A stretch of 64,000 nt of DNA from Eudorina sp. 2006-703-Eu-15 (taxonomy: Eukaryota > Chlorophyta > Chlorophyceae > Chlamydomonadales > Volvocaceae). A program made the translations under genes and the position numbers. The notes beneath the pieces were generated by a model that saw only the letters and a program-made list of their open reading frames with translations, had not been told where the DNA came from and made no database searches. The stretch spans positions 248,001 through 312,000 of the forward strand of contig BDSI01000029.1 of assembly GCA_003117195.1 (NCBI GenBank), in the 5' to 3' direction. This document shows, piece by piece, positions 34,001 to 45,642 of the stretch. Within the stretch, counting starts at the first letter, position 1; every line of letters begins with the position of its first letter.

Positions 34001-37000
34001 TGTAACCCACCTGCCGACCTGCACCTGATTGGCGCGTGCTTATTCCACACCGCGTACTTTCGCGTCTTCCTAGGCAGGGCCGCTTCCGTGTTTCTTATTC
34101 CGGACCGGACCGCCGTTGTTATGCCTGCTGGCGCATGGGGAGGTCTGAGACACCCCGCGCACCCGGCGAAGTGCGCAGTTAGATAGAGCGTAGCAAGCCG
34201 GCCAGCGTTCAGCCTATCACGAACGAAGGAGCGAAGCAAGCTGTCCCTCGCGCCCTTCGACGCAGAGGCCGTGTACCTCGGACTGCAGTCGTCGCGGGTG
34301 GCCAAGCCGCAGGCTGGCGTGTACGACGTCTGGACAAATCACGACCTGGAGTACCACGGCAAGTCTGCTTTATTTCCGCCCATCATCCAGTGCAGCTCGT
34401 GTCATGGACAGGACTGCGTGCGCGCGTGCGTAGGCATCGTTCGATACCGCCGTGTGGTTCGTTGCAAGTTGATTGGGTATTCAGTCGTGTTTCTTTATAA
34501 ATGATGTTACACTGGACCTCGTGGCGGCGGCGACGCAAAGCAAATAAACGGGCTCGGGTAGGTCACAGGTCGCTAGTTTGAAACGAACTCTGCACGCTCG
34601 CGGCTTGTTGAAATCCCCCGCAGTGTATCTGGACACGGCGCCGCCCCGCGTGGCATTGGCCCACGCTGGTGCGTGGCAGCTGGGAAACCGCTTCATCGCG
34701 GCGGCCCGGGAGGCGCTGTACCTGCTTCCGAACTTGGGCGACATGTACAAGTGAGTACGAGGGCGGGATTCGATAAAACACAGGTGTCATTCGCAGCCTT
34801 CTGCGTGACATGAGTTCATGCTGCGCATATGCCGGTTAGCCATGCGCTTTACACAAAGGCCGCTCAGGGCACGTCACATATGTGGCTGCGCATGTTGTTT
34901 TGCTACATGAATGGATTAGGGTTGGGTGGACCCCACGGGTTTTCGCTGGCACCCTGCGGGGCATCGGTGATAGCCTGAGCCACCTTCCTCGCCACGCACT
35001 ACTGCGAGGTGAACCCGCGCCACTGAGGCGCACTAAGACAAGCACCACAAGCGCAACGAAACCCTACCCGGGGCCACGGCCTGCTCTATTTACTATCAAA
35101 CAAACACCGGTCACTCGCGGACCATGTGCAAATCTTTGCCCAGGCTGCACCGCACGTACCAGTTCCTCAAGACCAACGGCCTGGGCCCCCTGTTCGAGGG
35201 GTACGCATCCAGCTTGGACCTGCTGGTGGATGCGGCGTGGCTCAGCATCGGGAAACTTAGACACGGTGAGCAATGCGAATGCTGCGTTGGTCTGCAGGTT
35301 GTGGGTGTTTGGGTTGCGTGGTATGCATCTGTTCGCCGACACGACGCCTTGGGAATGTCCGGAACTGCGCATGAACGCTGAGCATCGATGATCTATCCCT
35401 GGTAGGCATCGATGATCTCTGCGTGGAAGGCACCGATGATCCCTGCGTGGTAGGCACCGAGGATCCCTGCTGCGCGGTAGGCACCGATGATTCCGCTGAG
35501 GGGCCCCTTGGTAACATTCAATATTCACATTCATCCATGGATTACACCCAGGATGTCCCACAGCATTGTGTTGGCTGTTGCGCAGTTTCCTTTTGCCAGT
35601 CTTGATGCGCGCATGTTTAAGGACGCGGCTGTGTCCTGCGCCGCGGCCCTACAGGTGACTCTCAATAAAGTTCGCGCCGTGTTTTGGCAGTCTCGATTCG
35701 GGGCGGCGTCCCACAACACCTTCCTCTGTGAGCGTTGGTATTTCTCCATAAGCGTCCACTCACGTACGTCGTCAAATCGTAATTTGGCGCGGTGTTACGA
35801 CTTCCTCGCAGATCTGATCGCGGTCCTGATCGTGGAGGCCATTGTGGTACAGCTGTGCTGCACCTTCTACATGCTGTTCCTGGTGCAGAGGACAGAGGTG
35901 GCCCGGCTGCTGGGCGTGCTGGCCATGCTGGGGCTGCCGGGGCCCGTGCTGCGACAACTGGCAAATACGGACATCAGGGTGCGTTGGTGGACGTCGGAAG
36001 CAGGGCTGTGGGACGGCTGTCGTGGACCGACGAACACTATCTGGGTGGAGCCCCCTGCGCTGAACCGGTGTTGGGTTGTGGAAGTGAAATGACTGGGCTG
36101 CGCAGGATGATACATGCATGGACGGATGCACATTATTGACAGAAAGAGTCGTGCCCAAGGCGAGATCAGCACATCCTTCGGTTTCGTCTGTTTTCGTCTG
36201 CCCTCGCTAGTCCAGGTCATGTCATGTTTGTGGATTGCTCGCGCGTTTCCGAACAGATCACGGCTGACAGTGACGACGATTCGGACCGGGGGGACGACGA
36301 CAGCGTCAACGGGGACGAGGGCTTCGGCCGTAGCCGTGGATCTGCAGCCATTGCCAGCGGCGACGGCGGGGCCGCCGGGGGCCCGCTTATGACTGCAGCG
36401 CCTTGCGGTCCAGAGACCGTCATGAATTCGAAGGGCGACAACGGTCCAGGGAAGATGGATTGCGGCGGCGCTCGCCCACACTCGGCACTTGGTGGCTGCG
36501 GTCAGGCAGACACAGCACCTTGCGTCGGGAGAATTTCGGCGGTGGACTTGATGCCGCCGGACAGGTCGGCGGCCTGTGGAGATCAGTGCACGGATGACGC
36601 CGCCACGAAAGCTACCGAGCAGGTACGGTACTGCTGGCTGCTTGAAACATTCCGCGAGAGCTAGGGGCCCGGGAATGCAGGGAGTCGGGCAGCTCCCGGC
36701 TAACCACAGCTACACGAATATGCCGACATGTCGATGCGTGCGTGTGGGGACACTGTGTTTGGTGTTTGCGTCCTGCGGCTTGACTGGCCTTAATGCCCAG
36801 GCGCTACTGCTTTGCTTACATCCGCTGTCAACACAGCCGCGGTCCCCAGGGAGGCAGGCAAGGTGGGCCGCATGGCGCTCGTGTTTGTCACCTGCCACCG
36901 TCCATGTGGGATTCCCGACGGACTGATCTGCAGTTTCGCACACACCCAAATCCTCTTGATGCAGGATGCTCGCCCTAAGCGCAGTTCCCCTGCCGGTCCG

Positions 37001-39950
37001 CAGCTGGGGTCCTCTCGGAAGGGCGTGCGTGGAATGAACTTACACAGCAGGATATGCGGCGCCAAGCTCCGTTTCCAGATCAATGGCAAGGCGCTGCGGC
37101 CTTCGCTGTGGAACGTGTCGAAATTCATGGTGAGGGTGGATAGTGACTATCAGCAAGGCAAGGGGGCTGCGGGCTGTGGTGTCAGTGCTCTGCTCTCACC
37201 CTTCGCCATCATGGGTTTGTGACTCTGGCGGAAGGCTTTCGAACTTGTTGTGTCTAGTGTCCGATGCTTACCAACGTGAAACCGATGTATGGGCCCGTTG
37301 GAACACCCGGTCGGGATACGGGTCCACCTTGTAACGGTTACATACTTACATGTGTAACCGCACTTCCTTCCGTGCCATTTCTGGGTCTGGTCTCTTAACA
37401 CAATATGACGTACAGTTAGGCGCGAAGTTATCGTTGCGCATGACTGTGACTTGCGTTATGATATTAACCTCTTGAGTGGATGCAGTCATCGGTCGATGTG
37501 CGCCTCCGTCGTCCTCCCCCGTCGGGCAGGTTCCGTTCTTCTTGTGGAACGTGGCAGTGATCCTGGTGTACGCGGTGTCGCTGGTGAAGCTCAACGGCAT
37601 GCAGGGCCCCCTCGCCTCACTCAACATGGCCTCCCACGTCACCTACCGCTACACCCGGGTGAGGGTCATCGCGCTGGCCTTCGTCACGCAGGACGACGCG
37701 GTGTCGAGGGCCGTGTGGCGGCCGCTGCTGATCAACGAACTCGGCCTGTTTGAGAGCGAGTACAACGCGGTCATGTACGGCGGTGAACCCACGTCCATGG
37801 TGAGGAAAAGCCACAACGCCCTGGTTCCCGCCAGTCAAACCCCATAGCCCCATCGGACATGCATGCTTCAGAGCGGGGATTCCGGTTATAGTACGTAAGC
37901 CATCACGAAAATTCACTACTGCCGTGAGCCGACGCAAAGCACATTTAGAGCATGCAGGTAATTCGGGTTTGCGTACTTTGAATTATATTCGACTTCATTC
38001 GGCATGGCCCGATTGCACATTTTTCCCGTTCACGCTTGGTCCAAGGCTGTACACCACCGGATACAAGCTTCTAGTTACCTCGTCATCATCGAAAGGTTGG
38101 GTGCCCACCGGGTTGGCGTGCTGCCCGTAATAAGCATCTGAGCGCCTGCCGTGCCTCCTGCGCAGCAAGGACATGCCACTGCCGTCGCCGCCGCCGTCTC
38201 GTCAACTCCTTGCCCCCTCAGACGCAGCACAGCACCTTCCGTAGGATGGTCCCTGCGGGCACCTTTGCGTCGGGCAGCTTCGCGCAGGCGTTCTTCCGCA
38301 ACAAGGACTGCTTCCGTTACGACAAGACGGCCTGTTTTCCGCCGGGTCATGAGTATTACGAGGTGCGCGGCTGGATGGGATGGGCGAGGTAGCTTGGACG
38401 AGGTAAGAGAGCTTTTCATGATGCCAAACGCTTTTCATTGACCTATATGCTGCGTTTGTATGGGCACGCGCAGAGGCGGCTGACGTGTACGAGTGCTCTG
38501 TCGTACTGTATGACGCGCTGACACGACCTCATGCCTTCTGCGCCTTTGTTTCCAATGTTTTTCGTTTCTTTGCTGTTGTCACCTTTGTCGCCTGAGAACG
38601 AAAATACCGGAATGCCGACAGGTGACCCACAACGGTCTGGATGTAATGGTTCGGCGCCTGCTGACGGAGATGCAGTTGCTGACACTCGACCAGGATGCGG
38701 ATGTGGCGTACAACGGGACCAGGTACGGCCGGTCGTGCTGGGCATTGCGTTGACGGTAGGCTGGAACGCACGTTGCATTGCGAAAGGGGTAAGGTAGCTT
38801 TCGGCAGCGAGCGCAATTCCCTGATGGCCGTCAACTTGTGCACCAACAAGGCGCGTGCCGGTGAGGGGTACTCTGGAGGGCGGCACATACAGTATGACGG
38901 GAGCACACCAGTTGTGAAGCACGGCACTTTGGCTGCTGCAACTCCATCCAGTTCGGTCCATAGCATGCCCAAGCATTTCCGTCACCAACGCACAAGGCGG
39001 CAACTATGTGTTGACGAGTCGGCCCGTCCTATGTCATGCTCCCTGATGTGGCCTGTCATGGTGTCACCTGCTTTACACGCAAGCAGTACAGTAGGGTGAG
39101 TTACTCTTGAAGTAACTGTGGTCGTTGGCAACACGTTGCTTACGATTAACACCCCTGCAAACGCAACGGCCGCATGCTCCTGCTGCGTCCGCCAATCAAC
39201 CCAGGTACCGCTTCATGGCGATGGTGGGTGCCAACGACCTGTACGAGGGACTCCAGCAGGCGGCGCAGCTGTTTGTGGACTACTCGATTTCGCGATACGA
39301 GGAGATCGCCTTATTGCACACGGTGAGACGCGGCGTTACAGGTAGCCTGGATGGCAGACATATTATAGGAGACGTGATCGAAGTGGGGCAGTTGTAGATA
39401 GGTCGTGCTGCAGGCAACCAACATGCGCAGAGCCCGAATGCGCGGCCCTCAGACCACCGTTGGCTACCGTCGTGATCATGTTAGCAGTAAGCTGGCAGCC
39501 AGCAGACGGCCGAGTTCGTATCACTTTATGCAGACCGCAAAACGTGCGTTCTATCTCCTACACATATAGACCACCTTAATACGGACCACTGAGCGCCGTT
39601 GCTACGCAAAATGGCAGGTCCTGCTGGCTGTGTCGGTGGTGCTGGTGCTGGCCTTCTTCCTCTTCGTGCTGTGGCCCCACATCCGGAGGCTGCTGCGGGA
39701 CGCGGCCCGGCTGGGCGCGCTGCTCAGCATGGTGCCCCCCGAGATGGACGTCCGGGCGCACGTGAGGGCGGTGCTGCGGAGGTCCGCGGGCAGCATGAAG
39801 ACGGCTGAAGAGGCGGGTGGGACAAAAACGGAGGGAGGGACGAAGGCGGCGACAGCAGCGGCGGCCGCGGCAACAGTATCGCAGCAAAGCGATGCGGATC
39901 TGGCGGCGCTTCGTGATAGCACGCAGGGATCGGCTCTGAAAGAGTCGTAA
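21755..39950 (+). CDS. TmcB-like PAS-containing multi-pass membrane protein, copy 1
   Basis: Thirty-seven exons join in phase into 7,167 coding bases, 2,388 residues. Order: Ser-rich N-terminus, multi-pass membrane block (about 65-380), helical TPR-like block (about 380-620), PAS-like modules (about 625-1150), variable linker (1150-1590), second membrane block with Cys-containing loops (1591-2388). The motif run of PYF-type exons, PQPFSQRH, DTVREVVALHK, VFPVSLCVTRLSG and IFLGVIRPLP matches the Tiny macrocysts protein B-like family of algae and protists (recognised, not searched). ATG 21755 is chosen because the paralog starts at the equivalent place with a similar peptide. Every exon aligns with one of the tandem paralog at 42427. 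Likely a membrane sensor; ligand and output are unknown. Confidence 0.85.
23986..24030 (-). repeat. Family A repeat in intron 7 of copy 1
   Basis: On the minus strand it reads GGGGTCCGCTGTAACGC followed by TCATTCATTCAC, that is the TGTAAC end plus a CATT-type tail. The 5' part is short or diverged. Confidence 0.7.
25332..26910 (+). CDS. Copy 1, exons 10-13: TPR-like helical block into first PAS
   Basis: Exons 25332-25434, 25958-26052, 26238-26387 and 26649-26910. They read NANFVLEVRKDGPAARTQLQ, MDLQAYIEFKRNS, LRVHREALVMQAELWQLCM and VLERYPNNGKLLRCYGKFL, a repeated helical pattern like the TPR-like region of TmcB-type proteins. The end of exon 13 (TSMSMEDDAVVVIDAEGTI) opens a PAS domain. Confidence 0.8.
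25706..25757 (+). repeat. Family B repeat in intron 10 of copy 1
   Basis: CCCGTTGGAACACCCGGTCG, then GATACGGGTCC and CCTTGTAAAGGTTAC. Nearly identical to 37292-37343 and similar to 41308-41360. Confidence 0.85.
26118..26182. repeat. Short CCTTACAGA-type tandem repeat in intron 11
   Basis: About five imperfect copies of a GACCTCCTTACAGA-like unit lie between exons 11 and 12 of copy 1. Confidence 0.6.
27387..30857 (+). CDS. Copy 1, exons 14-22: PAS-like sensory block
   Basis: Exons 27387-27557, 27865-27926, 28251-28383, 28605-28779, 28972-29183, 29445-29606, 29838-30084, 30213-30337 and 30652-30857. PAS 1 closes with YPKVELEGANVSMLMPQPFS, HILDTV-type EVVALHK and DRYVFPVSL. A second PAS-like unit spans exons 16-17. 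A third in exon 18 reads SMIAVDTHMRVKFASCEVAL, LLGYSMRKLASM and PPPFNALHAKWL. A fourth, weaker one in exons 19-20 has VLTADFTGRVLTVSPYDSQ. No haem- or flavin-binding residues can be assigned by eye. Confidence 0.8.
31239..32560 (+). CDS. Copy 1, exon 23: variable linker exon
   Basis: A single 1,322-base exon. The first 95 or so codons (FLNIPSV-type start here LLNIPSV, then GHHHKKSALKATPERG and MVQGVQTLGPGG) are about 98% identical in DNA to the paralog. The rest is Ser/Ala/Glu-rich, probably disordered, and shares only scattered features with the paralog (a SRSEFVTQWVRTLS segment and an acidic tail before DGSQAAGS). Confidence 0.8.
32873..39950 (+). CDS. Copy 1, exons 24-37: C-terminal membrane block
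   Basis: Exons 32873-33083, 33529-33570, 33806-33951, 34266-34358, 34624-34750, 35144-35265, 35812-35978, 36257-36622, 36965-37129, 37530-37799, 38228-38362, 38622-38722, 39205-39322 and 39618-39950 (TAA). Membrane segments: exon 24 (LIFVMFLAHAISYCVITALI), exon 30 (AVLIVEAIVVQLCCTFYML), exon 33 (FFLWNVAVILVYAVSL) and exon 37 (LLAVSVVLVLAFFLFVL). Between them lie loops with Cys and Asn-Val-Thr (FCQRANVT) and CFRYDKTACFPPG. Exon 31 is an acidic disordered insert. The intron after 34358 uses a GC donor. No TGTAA is found within 300 bases of the stop. Confidence 0.82.
34359..34623 (+). other. GC-AG intron 27 of copy 1
   Basis: The exon ends CACG and the intron begins GCAAGT, the usual context of GC-AG introns, and ends CCCGCAG. 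Phase 1 matches the paralog's intron at 56388, which starts GTACGG. No in-phase GT donor is seen nearby. Confidence 0.75.
35401..35499. repeat. 24-27-bp tandem repeat in intron 29 of copy 1
   Basis: Four units of the form GGTAGGCACCGATGATCCCT plus a short tail, with point differences and one 3-base expansion. Not present in the paralog's intron. Confidence 0.85.
37292..37343 (+). repeat. Family B repeat in intron 32 of copy 1
   Basis: CCCGTTGGAACACCCGGTCG, then GATACGGGTCC and ACCTTGTAACGGTTAC. The best-preserved copy, with GTAAC/GTTAC inverted symmetry at its end. Confidence 0.85.
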
Positions 39951-42426
39951 GTCGGGAACGAACGTGCAGTCAGCTTGCACAAAAGTTGGACGAAGCATGG
40001 GTGCAGTGTGTGCCTTGCCTACCTGTGCTTGGCCCACCTGCGAACTGACCGTGTCGTCCGTCGTAAGTCGTGTTGCAATGCACGCAGCCCGCTCTCTAGT
40101 CATTGGTGACAGCCGAAGCCTGCGCACAAGTGGGTCGGTCGTACGCAAACATTCTGATCTGCGTGTCTGAAGCTTAGATATGCCCAATTTTTTCATAAAT
40201 AATGTGCAATGTGCAATCACTCATTGCTGTATGTATCGAACGGTTCCGCTCGGTGGCCGCACTGTGACGGGCAAGCCGATTGGGACCGGATGTCGGTGTG
40301 CGACAGAGGCTTTCCTTGGTTTCCTGCTCCCCGCAAATCCAGTCCTGCAACAAAAACGGTACTTTCATAGACATGTTCATGGTTTTTGTTTGTGTCCGAA
40401 TAATGTACGATGCTGGCACTAGATGTTCTCGTATATGTCGTGCTGATCGGCCATGCATTGGTGCTGCCTGGGAAGCAGGTTGTGAGCCCCCTGCTTGCGT
40501 GCGGCGAGTGGCCCTTTGTGCAAGAGGTGCCATCACCTTGGTCTTTTTCCCTTCGGGGTGCTGTATAGTCAACGAGCTCGCAGCGCATTTTCTCGATGAC
40601 CTGTGTTCCGATTTTCGGCCCAGCATGTGTTGTGCAGCGCGCATGCCGTCATAATCGGCGCGTAGTCTGATGGGCACGCGCGGCCACGTCGCCGTAGACC
40701 GAGCGAGACGCTGCCTGCAACAATGATTCGTTTCTGTACAGATGGTGTATGGCATTCTTCACCATGACGCTTGAAGTGTGACTGGAGCGATTTTGAACAC
40801 TACCAATGTCGACTGATTGACGCACACTGCGTGGGATGATGAAGTCGGGGTAAGGTCTCGAAAGTGCGGCCGTGTGGACACCATTGCCTGGTCTTGGTGC
40901 GTGTTGCGGTGGCGCCGCATTGCGGTGTTGCTCGTGACCTTTGCAAGTAATTGCCGTACTGATGTCAAAATGTCAGGTGGTGGCCAGGGGCCTGCGTTGT
41001 ACGAATCTCCCGGCCGGGGTTTTGCCAAAGTTTGTCATGCCCGTCCCGACTGTGTTACTTCCGCAACTGTCTGCCGGAATGGCGTTCTTGACTCCTCTCC
41101 TCTCAAGCAAGGCGGCCGCGTGCATCCCGCCTCTACTGTCCAGTTCGTGCAACAAGATGTTTCGGGGTTTCTGGTGCGGTTTCCAGGAGAGGCACTCCTG
41201 GCGCGCAAGTAACCTCGTGTGTTGGACGGTATAGCTGCACCCGCCCGTTGATGGTGGATTAATGTGCAGTAGGGTTTGCTGAGATGAGGCGTCTACGAGG
41301 TATCTGGACCCGTTGCAACGCGCAGTCGGGAATATGGGTCCACCTTGAAACGGTTACGATAGGCTGCACAGCAGCAGGCCCATGCCGTACAGGATACTTG
41401 GCAAGCACATGGTATAATGCATAGGACCGTGTTCATGGCTACCCAGGAACTTGCCGGGCAGTTTGAAAATCAGGCGGGGCGTGCAAACTTTGTGAGGAAT
41501 GTTGCTGAAGTGTCTTGGCAGTTCACTGCGCAATGTTGTTTAACAGAGCACGGCGTAGCACATCACACATCATCATGTGCACTCTTCTGCGGAATGTATG
41601 GCTTGGAGTACTCTGGGCGCCGCGTCCCGCCGTCGTGCACCCGTCTCGGCCGGCGGCGCATGGGATGCCCTGCCATCAGGTGTTTGCATGTCTGTCTGAC
41701 CTCGGCTAATCGAAGGGCAAGGAAAACGAGCTTATTCCATGTTTCATCGCGAGCAGGCTGAGCTGTTGCCGTTCGGCGATACCCGTTCCCATGGGCACGA
41801 TATTCTTTCGTCTCATCGTCGCATAATAAATGTTTTAATAAGTGTTGTATGATAATTAATGCATGCTACATGCGGTTCTGCAGACACACTGCAACTTTCA
41901 CGTTCAGACTCCTTCCCTAGATTTCAAGGGCTTGAATGTAACCCAATTGTCAAAGAGTTGTTGTAGACTGCTGACAGGATGATTAAGCATGAAAATGAAA
42001 TTGATCGCAGTTATACGGGTTTCGGTGCTGTATACGAAGAGCCCGAAACGTTCGCACACAGGAGGATTCGGCAACTTTAAGTCAAATTCATCATTATTAA
42101 ACATGTAGGAAAGCCTTGGGAAAGTTGCTTGCAATTTCTTGTGTTGACTTGTTTGGCGCACTCAAGAACCTTAGTCAGAAATGAATGGGTCGTGACGCGG
42201 ATTTCATTTGCAGGTTTGGCCCAAGTGCAACCCCGGCCATAACATTTGTTCGTTGATGGGATGAATATTCAACTTGGTGAAAGGACTTAACAGTTGCTTT
42301 GAATCAACAAACGACGTCGCAGCTAAAATGCCGAATTGAAGGCGTCGAAGCCGGTCATAAAATCAAAATATAGCAGACTGGCTTGGATGTGCTGCAAGCT
42401 TTGACAATTTCCTTGGGCGGCCCACG
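39951..42426. other. Intergenic region between the tandem paralogs
   Basis: About 2.5 kb with no gene recognised. It holds the 3' end of copy 1, the promoter of copy 2, a partial family A repeat near 40102-40125 and a family B repeat at 41308-41360. GC drops towards 41760-42320. A TGTAA at 41937 is too far from the copy 1 stop to be assigned. Confidence 0.55.
41308..41360 (+). repeat. Family B repeat, intergenic copy
   Basis: CCCGTTGCAACGCGCAGTCG, then ATATGGGTCCACC and TTGAAACGGTTACG. More diverged than the two intronic copies. Confidence 0.7.
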
Positions 42427-45400
42427 ATGTCTGAGCATGGAGGCGACGCCAGCAGTCAGCGGAGTGGCAATAGCGGGGCGAGTGGCTTAAGTGAGACATC
42501 GTCTCAGCGCTCAGACACCAAGTTTTTGAAAAAGCGGTGAGATTTGTTTGTGACGGTGTTCGTCCGAGACCGTCAATCGACGCGCCTATCCATAATCTCG
42601 CGCTGCAGGGGTCCGGGAGTCCAGACAAGAAATGAGGAAGAGGCCGATGTACTCGAGCAAAAGCGCAACATCCAGGAAGGGGTCTTCGCATGTATGTAAC
42701 CTAACGGCGAGATGGAGCCTGTCTGTGCGACAACCGTATGCAGCAGAGCGAATTGACGTCTAACACGCGATTCGCAGGCATGTATACACTTGTTCGGCAA
42801 ACGGCGATGTCCCACTGGAAGTACGCGTTCCTGAAGGTTGTGCTCGAATTCCTGGTAAGCGAGCGCAAGAGAAGAAATGACCAAATTAACATTCGCGTGA
42901 TTACACGCCTTAGCATAAATAGAATGGGCATGGCTGGCGTAGCGGTCGCACGTGGAGGTAGAGCTCGCTGGCTGGGTACACACCCAGATTGCGAGTTCTT
43001 CCCCTGTGCGCAGTTTATACACTGCAGCACTCGTATCTTACAACTTTTATTTGCATGAATGTAAATACATGTGGATGCAATCGCGACAATAGGCATGGCG
43101 CATCCACCGTTGTGGCCTCTTGTATCTATCCCGCGCAGATGAACTTCATCGTTGCATTCAATCCGACCTTTGCGGTCTGGCAGATTGATAAAAGCAACCC
43201 CGTTTGGCAATTTATCCGCTGGACGGTCTGGCGTCAGCCCATCCAGCACAACTACGGCTATAAAACCTACAGTGAGTCCTGAGAGGCGCGTGGTTTCGCC
43301 ATGTACGCAAACGCAGCGTGCGGACGTCAGGTTGTACTGCCTGAGGCGAAGCAGTCAACATTGTTGTCCCTATGCTCCCTTTTGCCACCGTCTGGTCCGC
43401 TGTGTCATGTCATTCATTCGCAGTCCAGCTAGCATTGCATCTTACCGATGTGGTGCTTTCCCTGCGCGCCGCATGTTGATTAAGGAGGCTTCGGCTGTCG
43501 TCACCCCCGGACCCCAGGGTCTAAAACGGAAACAGCCCAGACACCCAGCCCGGTCAAACTGTCCAAAACCGTATGTTACAGCGGACCCCGCGGGTCATCG
43601 GTGACAGCCAACGGCGACAGCCGAGGCTTCCTCACCATACACTGCTTAAAAATCTTGATGTTGCGAGCCACCGCCGATTCTGCTGTTGTGCATGGAACTC
43701 TATTCTTGCAGTCACGATCATGTACGTCATGGTGGCCGCTGTGTTCTTGGCCATTGTGGGTCTCGCCTGGCTCACCCTGGCCATGCGCAAGCAAGAGCAA
43801 TCCAAATTGCTGCGAATAGCAGCCTTGGGACTGCACGTCGTGTACGACATCCTCTTCATGATGTGCTACGTCTCGTTTTTCGGTAAGTGCCGGTCGGTAT
43901 CAATCGCTGGGCTTACGATACTATAAATCGTACGTATTGTGTATCGCCGCGACAACGGTCCCCGACCTACACACACGAGTGTGGCGCAGACGGGCCCCTG
44001 CTCCCCAGGCTCCCACGTGTCCACATGCCGTGGTGCGTACTGCCCCCGAATGCGCCGCCACCCGTCAGACTACTTCACCTTCGTGGCAGACTGCGACTGG
44101 GCCGGCGACAAGTCTCACGTCTATTTTGGCGTCGGTGAGACGTGGCGTCGCGGTGCAGCGCCTCGGCTGCGTAGCAGGGTAGTTGTTGGTGCAACACCTG
44201 TGCTGTGGATTACTGCGCGCTATCTCTCTGGACGGGGGCGCGCACTCCACTGTTTTCATCCGCGGACCGCTGTGCCTGGTGTATGAATGAATGAAAGAAC
44301 GGTGTATGTCCGTCGGCTGCAGCAGCAGTGCGGCGGCTCGTGCGTGCGCCGCTTTCAAAACTCACAGACGTCGCTCACGTCCAGCCACTGACCGATATGC
44401 CCTGCAGCGTGTCTGAAGATGCCGCATCTGCTGCACCTTCTGGTGGCCGAGACAACGGCGCTGCTGTTTATGTGCGTCACAGCGCTGGTGGTGGTGGCGT
44501 CCTGCGACCTGGACCCGGTGTCCCGCGGCCTCCTGGCCTCGCCGGCTGCCTACGTGCGGCTCAAAATCCTTGTCGCCAAGGCGATCTTCATCATCCTCTC
44601 CAACTGCTTGGACAGCAACATCAAGATCCAATCCGTCGGCATGCTGGCCATGGCTGTGTTGATCGTGTTTTGGAACCTCAAAGGCGTGAGTGCACATGGG
44701 CTAACGAAAACAGAAACGGGGCCATCCGGGGCGGGTGGACATGGGCATGGCCATGGACTGTCTGGCCGGTGGGCGGACAACGAGAGCGACAAGTAAACGT
44801 CCTGCTTATGGCTGGCCACCGCACCAGCGCTGGGGCGGATGGACATGGGCATGGACGTGCGGGGACTGGCTGGCCGGTGGGCGTCGCACACACAAGACGG
44901 GCCACCCCCCTTGGGGTCCCTGGTGGGCCATCGCACCAGCCTGCTGCGGCCTGCTTCAACCTGACTCTTCCTCTGCCGCCCGTTTCCTCGCGCGCAGTTG
45001 CCGTTTTACTACACTCTGACAAACATCGTTTGGACGGGCCTGTGGGGCGGCATCCTCTACACCTGCGTCCTCCTGACGATAATGGTGTACGGGAAGAACC
45101 AAAGCACAGCCTACTTCGAGAGTATGACCATGGTGCGCGAGCGTGCGCTGGATCGGCGAGAGGGGTTCCAGCGATTGGCGAGTTGCGAACACGGACTTCA
45201 TGGCCAGCAGCTCAGCAGCGCATGTTTGCTCGACGGGTAGCTGCTGCTGCCCACTCCTGCGCAGGCCTTGAACTAATTACCCGGGGTCCGCTGTAACATC
45301 CTTAAAAAATTACGCCGCTGTCTGTCCCAATAAATTTATTGCTGACCCAACTCAGAACGTGTTGTACGGAGTTGGCCCGGCCATTTGCGTGGTCATGGCG

Positions 45401-45642
45401 GTCACGGGCTTGTACGCGTGGTGGGCCATGCGGCCCGCCTGCAAGTTCAAGAACCTGGGCCCGGGGGTGAAGCTGTCCAAGGTGTACAAGTTCGCGTCGG
45501 TGTACGAGGTGGAGCGGCTGGCCCGGGTGATGCGCAAGTTTGACGCGGACGGGGTGGTGGACGAGGACAAGGCGGCACTGGGGGAGACCATCATCAAGGC
45601 CGGGCTGCAGGTGTTCCCCAACGCGCCGCACCTGCTCATCCT
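42427..45642 (+). CDS. Copy 2, exons 1-9: N-terminal membrane block
   Basis: Exons 42427-42536, 42609-42691, 42778-42854, 43139-43271, 43712-43882, 44069-44134, 44408-44685, 44998-45132 and 45356-45642. Hydrophobic segments: VMVAAVFLAIVGLAWLTLAM and ALGLHVVYDILFMMCYVSFF (exon 5), ETTALLFMCVTALVVVAS, ILVAKAIFIILSNCL and VGMLAMAVLIVFWNL (exon 7), WTGLWGGILYTCVLLTIMV (exon 8), and VLYGVGPAICVVMAVTGLYA (exon 9). About seven membrane spans are likely. Phases are identical to copy 1. Confidence 0.85.

Noticed and set aside
41937..41941. TGTAA as polyadenylation signal of copy 1
   Set aside because: It lies about 2 kb past the stop codon, too far to assign without transcript evidence.
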